Source: Tichowtungia aerotolerans (GTDB taxonomy: Bacteria > Verrucomicrobiota > Kiritimatiellia > Kiritimatiellales > Tichowtungiaceae). From it: a stretch of 64,000 bases of DNA. A program made the position numbers and the translations under genes. Each line of letters begins with the position of its first letter. Positions within the stretch are counted from its first letter, which is position 1. This document shows positions 22,297-31,126 of this stretch, piece by piece. The notes beneath the pieces are model-generated. The model did not search any database. It saw only the letters and a list, made by a program, of their open reading frames with translations, and was not told where the DNA came from. Location: contig NZ_CP047593.1 of the NCBI RefSeq assembly GCF_009905215.1, forward strand, positions 2,298,900-2,362,899. The letters run 5' to 3'.

Positions 22297-22380
22297 AAGG
22301 CGCAAGAGGATACCAGAGCTTGAACAGGAGGCAACTCTAACCTGATTGATTCAAACGAGTGAGAGGGCCGTATAAACAGC

Positions 22381-22407
22381 AGGGGCGGCGCATTCTGCGC
22401 CGCCCCT
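22381..22407. terminator. Perfect 12-bp hairpin, probable bidirectional terminator or repeat
   Basis: AGGGGCGGCGCA / TGCGCCGCCCCT around a three-base loop. There is no long T-run on either side. It lies between the M16C start and the end of the minus-strand small ORF, so it may stop leftward transcription or be an extragenic palindrome. Confidence 0.5.
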
Positions 22408-22445
22408 GTAAAATGTTGTGTGCGGATGGTGCCGCACGGGTTATT

Positions 22446-22568
22446 TTAGATACCCGCTGTCCAGGACATCGGGCTTTTGATACTTCCGGATGCAGTCTTC
22501 AGGATGAAGCTGCGTCTTTCACCGGAGCGCCGACGTGTTATCTTTTCTGTATATTTCTTTTCTTTCAT
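22446..22568 (-). CDS. Small basic ORF (40 aa), hypothetical
   Basis: A 40-codon frame in an otherwise empty 413-base gap. It has an excellent ribosome-binding site: AGGAGG six bases before the ATG. The product starts MKEKKYTEKITRRRSGERRS and ends MSWTAGI: the first half is strongly basic, the second half Ser/Gly-rich. A TTGCAC...TACAAA pair with 16-base spacing about 70 bases upstream is a weak possible promoter. A GTGCGG/CCGCAC hairpin and the strong 12-bp hairpin follow. It lies downstream of the VanZ-like gene on the same strand. I know no family. It could be a nucleic-acid-binding small protein, a leader peptide, or chance; the ribosome site is the main support. Confidence 0.45.
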   Translation of the reverse strand: MKEKKYTEKITRRRSGERRSFILKTASGSIKSPMSWTAGI

Positions 22569-22709
22569 CTTTTCCCTCCTGTTTCCAGGGTGAGGTTTTT
22601 CTTCAACCGGAACCTATTCCCGGTTGGATTTGCGGCGATTTGTACTCTTTTAAAAAAGGAGTGCAACACTTTCTGGCATTTTTTTTAGGTTAGGAAATGC
22701 CTGATTTTA

Positions 22710-23951
22710 TTACGTGTTTTTAGGGTGTCCGGCGGATTTTGCCGTGCGCCGGATGCGGCGCGGAATCGTCAGCAGCGTTGTCAGCGCCACTGCGATCAGG
22801 ATGCCGGAAAAGTCCACCGCCAGATCATCCAGGCCGGCCTTGCGGTCCGGAGTGAGAAACTGAAGCACTTCCGTTGACGCCGCAAACAGGGTGAGCCCGG
22901 CCAGAACCGCAAAAATAATGCGGTTTGGTTTATGGGCCGGAGCCCATGTGAGCATTGACAGGGCCGCCAGTATCAGAAAGAGAGAAAAGTGCCCCGTGAT
23001 ATAGGTGTGTCTGACAAAGGTGTCGGCCGGAGTCTCTGCCGGTGGTTTCGGTTGGTGCGGTGCCGGTTTCTCTTCGGGCCGGGGTTCGGATTCGGCGGCC
23101 GGGATTTTGTCCGTTTGGGCAGGTGACGGTGTTTCGGGTTTCGGTGGTGTGATTCGCTGTACGGTTTTCTGAAACATGTCCGCGGTGCGAAGGATGCTTC
23201 TGTTGAGAAATTCCCCAGGGAGCAGAACCCCGGCAATAATGCCTGTCGCGCACAGCAGGGTGGCGGTGCCGGTTCGGCTGGTCCACGGCGAAAGAGCAAG
23301 CAGACAGGCACTGAATGCGCCAATCCAGAGCAGGATGAACAGCACCTGAAAAAACGGAGCGGTCGGTCGCGGGCTGACCGGAATGACAGATACGTCATCA
23401 ACATACAGCGTTCCACTGCTTCCCAGGTTTTGAAGCTGAAGCCGGCCGTCCATACTGTTTTCCGGAACCGGGAATATACTGGAGTAGCGCTTCCACCTCG
23501 TATCTTTTTTGAGACCGAACACCGTGTGGGAATGGTTGTACATTCCTTTGCCCTTGCTGTTTCGGTAAAAGAAAATGGTTCGCGGCAGATGGTATCCTTC
23601 TGTTCCCGGATGAACCTTTTCCGCTTTGGCCCGAACGGAAACTTTGAAGGCAGGGATATTTTTTATGTCCGGAATGGTCTTCCGCAGCGTGCTGTGGTGT
23701 CTCGGGGTTGCTTCCAGAATTACGCCTGTGGAGTTTCTGTAGCCGTCTCCATGGGCCAGGCGCGCCAGCCGCTCGTCCCAGCCTGTCCACTCTGCGGCGC
23801 AGTCCGGGCTTTCAAAACTGCCGTCGACGATCCGTTCCGGCCCGATTGCCTGCCACGGCTCATAGAGGTTGAAAAACAGTGCCATGGCGGCGACCGTTAG
23901 AGCCGCAAACAGGCCGACATGGCGAATTTGAGGTGGTTTTTTTCCGAACAT
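22710..23951 (-). CDS. VanZ-like membrane protein with N-terminal binding-type domain
   Basis: A 413-residue membrane protein. The N-terminal segment VGLFAALTVAAMALFFNLY anchors an extracytoplasmic domain of about 150 residues. That domain has a jellyroll/galactose-binding look (IVDGSFESPDCAAEWTGWDE...LYVDDVSVIPV). Two more membrane segments follow (FFQVLFILLWIGAFSACLLA; TATLLCATGIIAGVLLPGEF), then a Pro/Lys-rich linker. The C-terminal VanZ-type part ends TEVLQFLTPDRKAGLDDLAV with the family's buried Glu/Arg/Asp pattern. VanZ proteins are linked to glycopeptide resistance or surface effects in other bacteria, but most family members have no known role. The start ATG lies inside a near-palindrome (TTTCCGA-ACA-TTGGAAA). 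Confidence 0.75.
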   Translation of the reverse strand: MFGKKPPQIRHVGLFAALTVAAMALFFNLYEPWQAIGPERIVDGSFESPDCAAEWTGWDERLARLAHGDGYRNSTGVILEATPRHHSTLRKTIPDIKNIPAFKVSVRAKAEKVHPGTEGYHLPRTIFFYRNSKGKGMYNHSHTVFGLKKDTRWKRYSSIFPVPENSMDGRLQLQNLGSSGTLYVDDVSVIPVSPRPTAPFFQVLFILLWIGAFSACLLALSPWTSRTGTATLLCATGIIAGVLLPGEFLNRSILRTADMFQKTVQRITPPKPETPSPAQTDKIPAAESEPRPEEKPAPHQPKPPAETPADTFVRHTYITGHFSLFLILAALSMLTWAPAHKPNRIIFAVLAGLTLFAASTEVLQFLTPDRKAGLDDLAVDFSGILIAVALTTLLTIPRRIRRTAKSAGHPKNT

Positions 23952-24014
23952 TGGAAATAAACTCTCAAAACAACCTTTTCAGGGGAAGAATTATAGCGGA
24001 AATTCAGAAGTCTT

Positions 24015-24641
24015 ATGAAACCGGATTTAAATCAGTATAAGGCATTCATTTTTGATCTCGACGGTACGCTGATCGATTCGGAGAAATACCATGCCGATGG
24101 TTTTTCTCAAGCGGTTGAGGCGTTGACCGGCTATCAGATCACGGATGAGGAGCGGCGTGAGTTTTTTGAGTCGCACACCAACACCTTCGCACCGATACTT
24201 GCGAAGCGGCACGGACTGACTTTTGATGTGGCCGAAGTGCTGCGCAGAAAGCGCCGGCATGTTGAAAAGCATTTCAGAACGGATGTGTTTCCTCAGGCGA
24301 TTCACTTCATTCGCAAATGGCGCGCACGCAAGCGGCTGGCGCTGGCCAGCAATTCACCGAAGAGTTTTGTCCGCAATGCGCTGGTGGAAGGGCGAATGAT
24401 CGATCTGTTTGAAACCGTCTGTACGGCCGACGACGTGGAGCACCGCAAGCCCGATCCGGAAATGTATCTGCTGACTCTCGAGTGGCTGAAGCTGGCGCCG
24501 GAAGAAACGATTGTCTTTGAGGACAGCCCGGCCGGGGTCCATGCGGCGCAGGCTGCCGGCTGTCCGGTGGTCATGATGGAAAACGGGAGCGGCCGCACTG
24601 TGGACGGCGTGGAAAAATTTACATGGAGGGAACTTTCTTGA
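24015..24641 (+). CDS. HAD-superfamily phosphatase/phosphomutase (beta-PGM-like)
   Basis: A 208-residue cytosolic HAD subfamily IA enzyme. Motif I is FDLDGTLIDSEK (nucleophile and general-acid aspartates), with a helical cap after it. Motif II is in LALASNSPKSF and motifs III/IV are in RKPDPEMY and VFEDSPAGVHAAQAAGCPVV. The FDLDGTL and EDSPAG patterns are typical of beta-phosphoglucomutase and phosphoglycolate-phosphatase relatives; the substrate cannot be decided. Its stop overlaps the probable TTG start of gcvT (TTGA), so the two are coupled. A role in removing a toxic phosphorylated by-product is possible but unproven. Confidence 0.85.
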   Translation: MKPDLNQYKAFIFDLDGTLIDSEKYHADGFSQAVEALTGYQITDEERREFFESHTNTFAPILAKRHGLTFDVAEVLRRKRRHVEKHFRTDVFPQAIHFIRKWRARKRLALASNSPKSFVRNALVEGRMIDLFETVCTADDVEHRKPDPEMYLLTLEWLKLAPEETIVFEDSPAGVHAAQAAGCPVVMMENGSGRTVDGVEKFTWRELS

Positions 24642-25747
24642 AACACACACCATTGCACGAAGAACATATTACATTGGGTGCCCGCATGGCCGAATTCGGC
24701 GGCTGGGATATGCCGATTCAGTACGAAGGTATTCTGGCAGAACATCAGCATACGCGCACGCAAACCGGGCTGTTCGATATCTGCCACATGGGCGAGTTCG
24801 AGCTGACCGGCCCGACGGCGGCGGCCGATCTCGAAAACCTGCTGACGATGAAGGTATCCACGCTGGCGGTTGGGCAGTGCCGCTACGGCTTCATGCTTAA
24901 CGAAGAGGGCGGTGTGATTGACGATCTCACCTGCTATTGCCTCGATGACGCGCGCTACATGCTCGTCGTCAACGCCGCCACGCGCGACGGCGATGCCGAA
25001 TGGATTCAAAACCACCTTTCGCCCGAAACCGTTTTTACGGATCGCTCAAACGAACTGGCTAAGCTCGACGTGCAGGGGCCGCAGGCGCGCACCGATCTGG
25101 AAAAAGTTTTTGGATCGATTCCTGATATTGGATATTTCAGAGCAGAATTTTTCCGAGGCTTGGAAAAACTATTGGGTGCAGGCTCCGCCTGCTTGGATAC
25201 TGAAATGCTGATCAGCCGCACCGGGTATACCGGCGAGCTGGGCTATGAACTCTATTTCCCGGCTTCCGAGGCGGTGCGCATCTGGCGCGCACTGCTGGGG
25301 AATGAAAACATCAAGCCGATCGGCCTAGGCGCCCGCGATACGCTTCGCTTAGAAATGGGCTACTCGCTCTACGGCCACGAGCTCTCGACCGATCGTACTC
25401 CCGCCGGCGTCAGCCGCGGCATGTTCATCAAAAAAGATCAGGATTTTATCGGGCGCGATGCCGTCATGCGCGACCTGGAAACTCCAGCCGAGCTGCTGGT
25501 TGCTCTGGAGTTCGAAAGCAAACGCGCCGCCCGCGCGCACGATAAAGTGTTTCTCCGCGGGTTGGAAATGGGCGAGGTTACCAGCGGTTCTGTTTCTCCA
25601 AGCCTTGGAAAAGCTGTGGCTTTGGCACTCGTTAAGGCTGATGCCGCAGGGCTCGGAACGGTTCTGGATGTCGAAATCCGCGGGAAACAGTTCCCGGCAA
25701 CTGTTGTGAATCTTCCGTTTTATCCAAACGGAACTGCCCGCGGCTGA
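24638..25747 (+). CDS. gcvT: Aminomethyltransferase, glycine-cleavage T protein
   Basis: Transfers the aminomethyl carbon from lipoyl-H protein to tetrahydrofolate, releasing ammonia. I prefer the TTG start at 24638: GGAGGG lies seven bases upstream and the product then begins KHTPLHEEHITLGARMAEFG, exactly where GcvT proteins begin. An ATG at 24623 would add five residues and lies over the Shine-Dalgarno. The length is 369 residues. Typical motifs are GGWDMPIQY, TGLFDICHMGEFELTG, VVNAATRDGDAEW, SRTGYTGELGYELY, and GLGARDTLRLEMGYSLYGHE. The other cleavage-system genes (gcvH, gcvP) are not in the window. Confidence 0.93.
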   Translation: MKHTPLHEEHITLGARMAEFGGWDMPIQYEGILAEHQHTRTQTGLFDICHMGEFELTGPTAAADLENLLTMKVSTLAVGQCRYGFMLNEEGGVIDDLTCYCLDDARYMLVVNAATRDGDAEWIQNHLSPETVFTDRSNELAKLDVQGPQARTDLEKVFGSIPDIGYFRAEFFRGLEKLLGAGSACLDTEMLISRTGYTGELGYELYFPASEAVRIWRALLGNENIKPIGLGARDTLRLEMGYSLYGHELSTDRTPAGVSRGMFIKKDQDFIGRDAVMRDLETPAELLVALEFESKRAARAHDKVFLRGLEMGEVTSGSVSPSLGKAVALALVKADAAGLGTVLDVEIRGKQFPATVVNLPFYPNGTARG

Positions 25748-25810
25748 TCGGTAATCTGCTTAAAATGTGATCGTTTTGGTTGGGTTTCGGACGGTTCCGG
25801 TGTATTGTTG

Positions 25811-25825
25811 TTCCAATGTTTGGAA
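25811..25825. repeat. TTCCAA-N3-TTGGAA palindrome, copy 5
   Basis: Perfect core TTCCAA-TGT-TTGGAA in the gap between gcvT and the DUF255 gene, the only perfect copy outside a gene. A decayed second copy (TTTTTCAGGCATTGGAAA) lies 30 bases on. Confidence 0.85.
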
Positions 25826-25881
25826 AGCAACGGTGTTGCGGCACCCGTTTTTCAGGCATTGGAAACCGGAAGGAGCATGCA

Positions 25882-27906
25882 ATGCCGAAACAGACAAATC
25901 AGCTGATTCACGAAAAAAGTCCGTATCTGCTTCAGCACGCGCACAATCCGGTCGACTGGTTCCCGTGGGGTGACGAGGCGTTTCGGAAAGCCCGCGAAGA
26001 GGATAAACCTGTTTTTTTGTCGATCGGTTATGCGACGTGCCACTGGTGCCACGTGATGGCGCACGAGTCGTTTGAAAACCCGGAAGCCGCAGCCGCGCTG
26101 AACGAGGCGTTTGTTTGTGTGAAGGTTGATCGCGAAGAGCGGCCCGATATTGATGAAATCTATATGACCGTCTGCCAGATGCTTACTCGCAGCGGCGGCT
26201 GGCCGCTGACGGTTGTGATGACTCCCGAGAAACAGCCGTTCTTTGCAGGCACCTATATCCCGCTCGAAAGCCGCTTCGGGCGAACCGGCCTGCTGGAGCT
26301 GGTGCCGCGTCTTTCCGATGCCTGGAAAAATCAGCGTGAAACGGTTGTAAAGTCCGCTGCTGAGCTGACTGCGGCGCTCGCGGCGCCGGAGGAGGGAGCA
26401 ACCGTTTTAGACGAAGACCTGCTGGAACGCACGTTTGAGGATTCGGAAGAGACATTTGATGGACAGCACGGTGGGTTCGGCTCCGCGCCGAAGTTTCCGT
26501 CGCCGCATCGGCTCGTTTTCCTGATTCGTCAGAATCCGGAGGCGGCGCGTCCGATGGTTGATAAAACACTGACAGCAATGCATCGGGGCGGTGTGTGGGA
26601 TCAGATCGGTTTTGGGATGCATCGCTATTCCACCGATCGCGAATGGCTGGTGCCGCATTTTGAAAAAATGCTCTACGATCAGGCGCTGACCGCTCTGGCC
26701 TGCATTGAAGCGTTCGAGGCATACGGCGATGAACCGTATCGTCGCATGGCTGAGGAGATTTTTGAATATGTCCTGCGCGATATGACGGCGCCCGAGGGCG
26801 GTTTTTATTCGGCAGAGGATGCTGACAGCGAAGGAATCGAAGGCAAATTTTATGTGTGGTCGCTCGACGAGTTGCGCGAACTGCTCGATTCCGATGAACT
26901 GGCGATGGTTGTAAAAATATTTCATGTTCAGGCAGACGGAAATTTTCGCGACGAATCCTCCCGGCGGAAAACCGGTGATAATATTCTGCATCGCAGCGGT
27001 CCGGAGAATGTCTCGGAAGAGATCCGCTCGAAACTGTTTGCTGCGCGAGAAAAACGAATTCATCCGCTCAAGGATACCAAGGTGCTCGCGGACTGGAACG
27101 GCCTGATGATTGCGGCTCTGGCGAAAGCCGGGCGTGTGTTTGATGACCCTCAATATGCTGAGGCCGCGCAGCGCGCCGCGGATTTTGTCTGGAGCGAACT
27201 GCAGGATAACGGCCGTCTGACACACCGCTGGCGGGAAGGGCAGGCCGCCGTTCCCGGGCAGTTGACCGATTATGCGTTTATGATTTTCGGGTTGCTGGAG
27301 CTGTACGAAACCTCGTTTGATTTCCAAACTCTGGAAAAAGCGCTGACGCTGAATGACGCGGTGCTGGCTCAGTTCCGGGATCCGCGGAGCGGCGGATTTT
27401 ATCTGACGGCCGATGACGCGGAGCCGTTGATTGTACGTCCGAAAAGCATACTCGACGGCGCGCTGCCTTCCGGAAATTCGATCCAGGTGATGAATCTGCT
27501 GAAGCTGGCCCGGATGACCGGGCGCATCGAGTTTGAGAAAACAGCGGCCCGTACAGCCCGGGCGTTTGCTTCGACTATCAACCGGATTCCTTCCGCTTTC
27601 ACTCAGGCATTGCAGGCGATTCAGTTTGTGAAGTCCGGCGGGATTGATGTTGTGATTGTCGGCGATCGCGGGCTGCCGGCAACGCAGGCGCTGATTCAGG
27701 CGGTACGGTCGGCCCGTCAGCCGAACTGTACGGTCTTACTGAAAACACCGGGACTTGAAACAATTGCGCCGTTCACTGCGGACATGCGGCCGGTTAACGG
27801 CGCGCCCGCTGTATACATCTGCCGCAGCTTTGCCTGCGAACGACCTTTCACGGATCCGGAAGCTGTGAGAGATGCTATGAGTGAGATGCATCAACAAACT
27901 GTCTGA
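25882..27906 (+). CDS. DUF255 thioredoxin-domain protein (YyaL/SSP411-like)
   Basis: A 674-residue soluble protein. Residues 1-165 form a DUF255 thioredoxin-like domain starting [20 protein letters not shown], with the CxxC-type site in [14 protein letters not shown]. The rest is an alpha/alpha-barrel resembling glycoside-hydrolase and mannose-isomerase-like toroids ([60 protein letters not shown]). Homologues are widespread (YyaL, human SPATA20), without a firmly established reaction. The start at 25882 follows AAGGAGCATGCA and matches family N-termini; the frame stays open upstream but that part looks non-coding. The 3' end overlaps the convergent kinase gene by 32 bases. Confidence 0.92.
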   Translation: MPKQTNQLIHEKSPYLLQHAHNPVDWFPWGDEAFRKAREEDKPVFLSIGYATCHWCHVMAHESFENPEAAAALNEAFVCVKVDREERPDIDEIYMTVCQMLTRSGGWPLTVVMTPEKQPFFAGTYIPLESRFGRTGLLELVPRLSDAWKNQRETVVKSAAELTAALAAPEEGATVLDEDLLERTFEDSEETFDGQHGGFGSAPKFPSPHRLVFLIRQNPEAARPMVDKTLTAMHRGGVWDQIGFGMHRYSTDREWLVPHFEKMLYDQALTALACIEAFEAYGDEPYRRMAEEIFEYVLRDMTAPEGGFYSAEDADSEGIEGKFYVWSLDELRELLDSDELAMVVKIFHVQADGNFRDESSRRKTGDNILHRSGPENVSEEIRSKLFAAREKRIHPLKDTKVLADWNGLMIAALAKAGRVFDDPQYAEAAQRAADFVWSELQDNGRLTHRWREGQAAVPGQLTDYAFMIFGLLELYETSFDFQTLEKALTLNDAVLAQFRDPRSGGFYLTADDAEPLIVRPKSILDGALPSGNSIQVMNLLKLARMTGRIEFEKTAARTARAFASTINRIPSAFTQALQAIQFVKSGGIDVVIVGDRGLPATQALIQAVRSARQPNCTVLLKTPGLETIAPFTADMRPVNGAPAVYICRSFACERPFTDPEAVRDAMSEMHQQTV

Positions 27907-30010
27907 TGGCTTCCTCCAGACAGTTTCGTTGAAGCGGCTTTGTGGCATAACTGTTCATCCCGGCATCTATGCAGAGGTCTTTGTCACCTTTCATTGCATT
28001 TGCAGTGAGAGCAATGATCGGTATTTTCGGGTTTTTAACGGTGGATGAATTCCGGATGGCTCTGGTGGCTGCAAACCCGTCCATGATCGGCATTTTCACA
28101 TCCATCAGTACCAGATCGAAATCATTCTTTTCGAGGGCTTCCACGGCTTCCTGACCATTGGCTGTAATGGTTGGCTTGTGGCCCAGTGAAGTCAGCATCC
28201 GGGTGACAACCATTTGGTTGACCAGATTGTCTTCGGCGACCAGTACATTCAGGACGCGGGTTTCGGGAATCACGGAAGGCTTGCGGTCTTCGAGCACATC
28301 TTCTTTCGCGATCCCGGCTTTGATGCTTCCAAGTTTTGCCAGCAGATTGGTGTCGTACAGAGGCTTGGTTAAGCGGTGTTTGAGTTCCAGTTCTTTACAG
28401 AGGGCGCTGTGCTCGCGCAGCGTGGCTGCAGGCAGGGCGGGAATAATTGTTCCGGGAAGGTTCCGGTCGATGATTTCCCTGATCTGGGAAAACATATCGG
28501 CACCGGGGACTTTTGTGTCCAGAATCAGAATATCGAAGGGTTTTCCGGTTTCTGCTTCCCGCTGCAGTTGATCAATCAGCCCGGACGGATCCTGCAGGGG
28601 GGTTACATCGGCATCGGCTTCTTCAAGCATCTGCTGCAGGAAACTCAATGCGGTCGGGTTGTCGTCAACAGCGAGGACCTTCAGTGATTCGAGGTGTCCA
28701 TTGCGCTTTGATTCTGTATCCAAGGTTCCGACGAGAATCGTGAAATGGAACGTGCTTCCCTGGCCGGGAGTGCTTTCGAGCCATATTTTCCCTCCCATCA
28801 TCTCGACCAGTTTTGCGCTGATAGCCAGTCCGAGTCCTGTGCCTTGTTTGATGTGCTCGTTATCTCCTTCAATCTGGGAAAACGCATCGAAAATGGTATC
28901 GCATTGATCCTGAGGGATCCCGCAGCCGGTGTCCTGTACCGAGCAATGGAGCTCGGTGAGTTCGTTTTCGGTCTCATGGCTGTGGATGCGTACAATGATT
29001 TCGCCGGCATCGGTAAACTTGATGGCGTTTCCAATGAGATTGGTCAGGATCTGTCCCAGACGATGCGGGTCGCCCACGATGATATCCGGGACATCCGGCT
29101 CGACGCGGCCTGCGAGCTCAACATCTTTCTGGTCGGCCTGAACGGCGAGTGTTTTGAGGTTGAGTCCCACGTAATCACGCAGGTTGAAGGGTTTTTTGGT
29201 AATATCGAGTTTCCCGGCTTCGATCTTGGAAAAGTCGAGGATGTCATTAATCAGTGAGAGCAGAGATCCTGCCGACTGCTGGATCAGGTCGAGGTATTCA
29301 TGCTGAATCGGGGAGAGTCCGGTGTCGCGGAGGAGATCGCTCATTCCGATGATTCCGTTCATGGGGGTGCGGATGTCGTGACTCATGTTGGCGAGGAATT
29401 CGCTTTTGGCTTCATTGGCTGCATTGGCCGCTTTCATGGCTTGTTCCAGCTGAGCCTGTGTTTCCTCCAGCTCCCGGTTGACAGCCTTGAGCTCCTGGTT
29501 TTTCTGTACGGCATTTTCAAACGAAGAGAACAGCAGGTCGACAATCTGGATGCGGCTGGATGTGACCGAGATTTTTTCGCCGCCGAAATAGATCTGAACG
29601 CCGGATTCTTCCGGCATGGTTTTCCGCAGCTCCTGATTGATCAGAATATACTGGATGCGGGAGAGCAGGAATTCTTGCTGATAGGGTTTGGTGATGAAGT
29701 TATCGGCGCCGCACTGTAGTCCCTGGATGACATCATACGGATCCGAAAGAGACGTGAGCAGGATCACCGGAATCGTGGATGTGTCCGGATTTCCTTTGAT
29801 TTTTCGGCAGAGGTCGTATCCGTCCATTCCCGGCATGATGATATCGCTGATGACGAGTGTCGGCCGGAAGTCCGGCAGAACGTTCAGGGCCTCTTCGCCG
29901 TTGCGCGCCAGCTGGGTAACGAAGCTTTCCTGTTGAAGGATGTTCTCAAGCATGAGCGCCTGAGTGGGGCTGTCTTCGACGATAAGTACTTTCTGGAGTT
30001 CGTTTTTCAT
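27875..30010 (-). CDS. Hybrid histidine kinase with N-terminal receiver and two C-terminal receivers
   Basis: A 711-residue cytosolic signalling protein, last gene of the chemosensory operon. Order: receiver ([22 protein letters not shown], about 1-125), a coiled-coil rich in Glu/Gln (about 170-215), and a HisKA dimerisation helix with [13 protein letters not shown]. The HATPase ([25 protein letters not shown]) runs to about 445. A second, partly degenerate receiver ([21 protein letters not shown]) and a third receiver ([23 protein letters not shown]) follow. There are no membrane segments, so its input is probably phosphate from the CheA homologue to the first receiver. It takes the position occupied by the response regulator in Wsp-type operons. 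ATGA overlap with cheB. Confidence 0.93.
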   Translation of the reverse strand: MKNELQKVLIVEDSPTQALMLENILQQESFVTQLARNGEEALNVLPDFRPTLVISDIIMPGMDGYDLCRKIKGNPDTSTIPVILLTSLSDPYDVIQGLQCGADNFITKPYQQEFLLSRIQYILINQELRKTMPEESGVQIYFGGEKISVTSSRIQIVDLLFSSFENAVQKNQELKAVNRELEETQAQLEQAMKAANAANEAKSEFLANMSHDIRTPMNGIIGMSDLLRDTGLSPIQHEYLDLIQQSAGSLLSLINDILDFSKIEAGKLDITKKPFNLRDYVGLNLKTLAVQADQKDVELAGRVEPDVPDIIVGDPHRLGQILTNLIGNAIKFTDAGEIIVRIHSHETENELTELHCSVQDTGCGIPQDQCDTIFDAFSQIEGDNEHIKQGTGLGLAISAKLVEMMGGKIWLESTPGQGSTFHFTILVGTLDTESKRNGHLESLKVLAVDDNPTALSFLQQMLEEADADVTPLQDPSGLIDQLQREAETGKPFDILILDTKVPGADMFSQIREIIDRNLPGTIIPALPAATLREHSALCKELELKHRLTKPLYDTNLLAKLGSIKAGIAKEDVLEDRKPSVIPETRVLNVLVAEDNLVNQMVVTRMLTSLGHKPTITANGQEAVEALEKNDFDLVLMDVKMPIMDGFAATRAIRNSSTVKNPKIPIIALTANAMKGDKDLCIDAGMNSYATKPLQRNCLEEAIRQFVDASHS

Positions 30011-31110
30011 GCGGGGTCCTTCATTGGTCGTGATTCAGAAATTGCAAGAGACAGAAATTCGGATATTTCCTCGGGGGGCAGGGCATGACGTGCTGCGTTG
30101 AGTTTAAAGGCTTCGCCCGGCATTCCGAAAACGACACAGCTTTCCTGATTCTGGATGACTGTTGCCGCGCCGGTGTCTTTCAGTATTTTGAGTTCTGCTG
30201 CTCCGTCTGAGCCCATTCCGGTCAGCAGGATTCCAATCGTCCTGTTTCCAACGTGCCGGGCCGCAGTCCGGAACAGATAGGACACTGCCGGCCGCAGGCT
30301 GTACTCTTTGGGATCTTTGGAGAGAACGATTCGCCCGTCCGGGTCGAGTCCCATATGCCGGTCATCCGGTGCGAAATAGATTTTTCCCGGTTCCGGAATC
30401 ATTCCCTGTTCGGCGATCAGGATGTGATGGCCAGTGGCGGTTCCCAGCCAGTCCACCAGTCCGGTCAGAAATCCGTGAGCAATGTGCTGTACAACGAGAA
30501 TCGGAAGAGGATACGGGGCGGGCAGCCGTTCGAAAATCTGGCGCAGAACGACCGGTCCTCCAGTCGACGCTCCAATCACCACCAGCTTGCCGTTGCGTTT
30601 GCTGACCGGGCAGTCCGGGCGACATGCCGGCGGGCAGCTGACACCGCTTTTTTTAAGAACCGTTGCCGGAACTTTTTCCGGATCCGGTTTGCTGCGTCGT
30701 CGAGTGACGACTTTCACCTCAGACATCATTCTGATTTGTTTGAAGAGGTGTGACAGAGAGGTTTCGTATTCCGGATGCCCCGGGCCCGCCGGTTTGTTTA
30801 CAACTGCAATTGCGCCGGCGGCGAGAGCTTCGAAGACCTTTTGTTTGTTATCCTGATCCCAGTATTGACTCACAATCACCACCGGGCAGGCCTGTGTACA
30901 CATGATTTCCCGGGTTGCTTCCAGTCCGTCCATGATCGGCATTTTTACATCCATGGTAATGACGTCCGGTTTGAGTTTTGCGGCCTTCCGAACGGCATCC
31001 ATTCCGTTCGAGGCGATGCCGACGACCGTCATGCCTTCCTGTCGGTCCAGCTCATACGTCATGAGTTTCCGGACGGTTTCGGAATCATCAACAACCAGTA
31101 TACGAATCAT
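30007..31110 (-). CDS. cheB: CheB-type protein-glutamate methylesterase
   Basis: Removes methyl groups from chemoreceptors when phosphorylated. The 367 residues contain an N-terminal receiver ([28 protein letters not shown]) and a basic/Cys-containing linker (about 130-180, with [16 protein letters not shown]). The methylesterase domain has the catalytic triad in VIGASTGGP (Ser), VVQHIAHGF (His) and [12 protein letters not shown] (Asp). It is equivalent to WspF in Wsp systems. The stop overlaps the next gene (ATGA) and cheA lies 16 bases upstream. The cysteine cluster in the linker (CPPACRPDC) is unusual and could bind metal or be redox-active. Confidence 0.94.
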   Translation of the reverse strand: MIRILVVDDSETVRKLMTYELDRQEGMTVVGIASNGMDAVRKAAKLKPDVITMDVKMPIMDGLEATREIMCTQACPVVIVSQYWDQDNKQKVFEALAAGAIAVVNKPAGPGHPEYETSLSHLFKQIRMMSEVKVVTRRRSKPDPEKVPATVLKKSGVSCPPACRPDCPVSKRNGKLVVIGASTGGPVVLRQIFERLPAPYPLPILVVQHIAHGFLTGLVDWLGTATGHHILIAEQGMIPEPGKIYFAPDDRHMGLDPDGRIVLSKDPKEYSLRPAVSYLFRTAARHVGNRTIGILLTGMGSDGAAELKILKDTGAATVIQNQESCVVFGMPGEAFKLNAARHALPPEEISEFLSLAISESRPMKDPA

Positions 31111-31126
31111 AAATGGGTCATCCTGT

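Noticed and set aside
19900-22323. 807-codon open frame on the plus strand
   Set aside because: It lies opposite the clear M16C peptidase gene; its sequence is Gly/Phe/Arg-rich with no family resemblance. Codon bias of the real gene keeps the opposite frame open.
22359-22688. 109-codon plus-strand frame in the gap before the VanZ gene
   Set aside because: No ribosome site, Phe/Leu-rich random look, and it overlaps the better-supported minus-strand small ORF.
23952-24014. Glycine riboswitch before the HAD-gcvT pair
   Set aside because: Only 63 bases separate the divergent genes, too short, and no conserved riboswitch core is visible.
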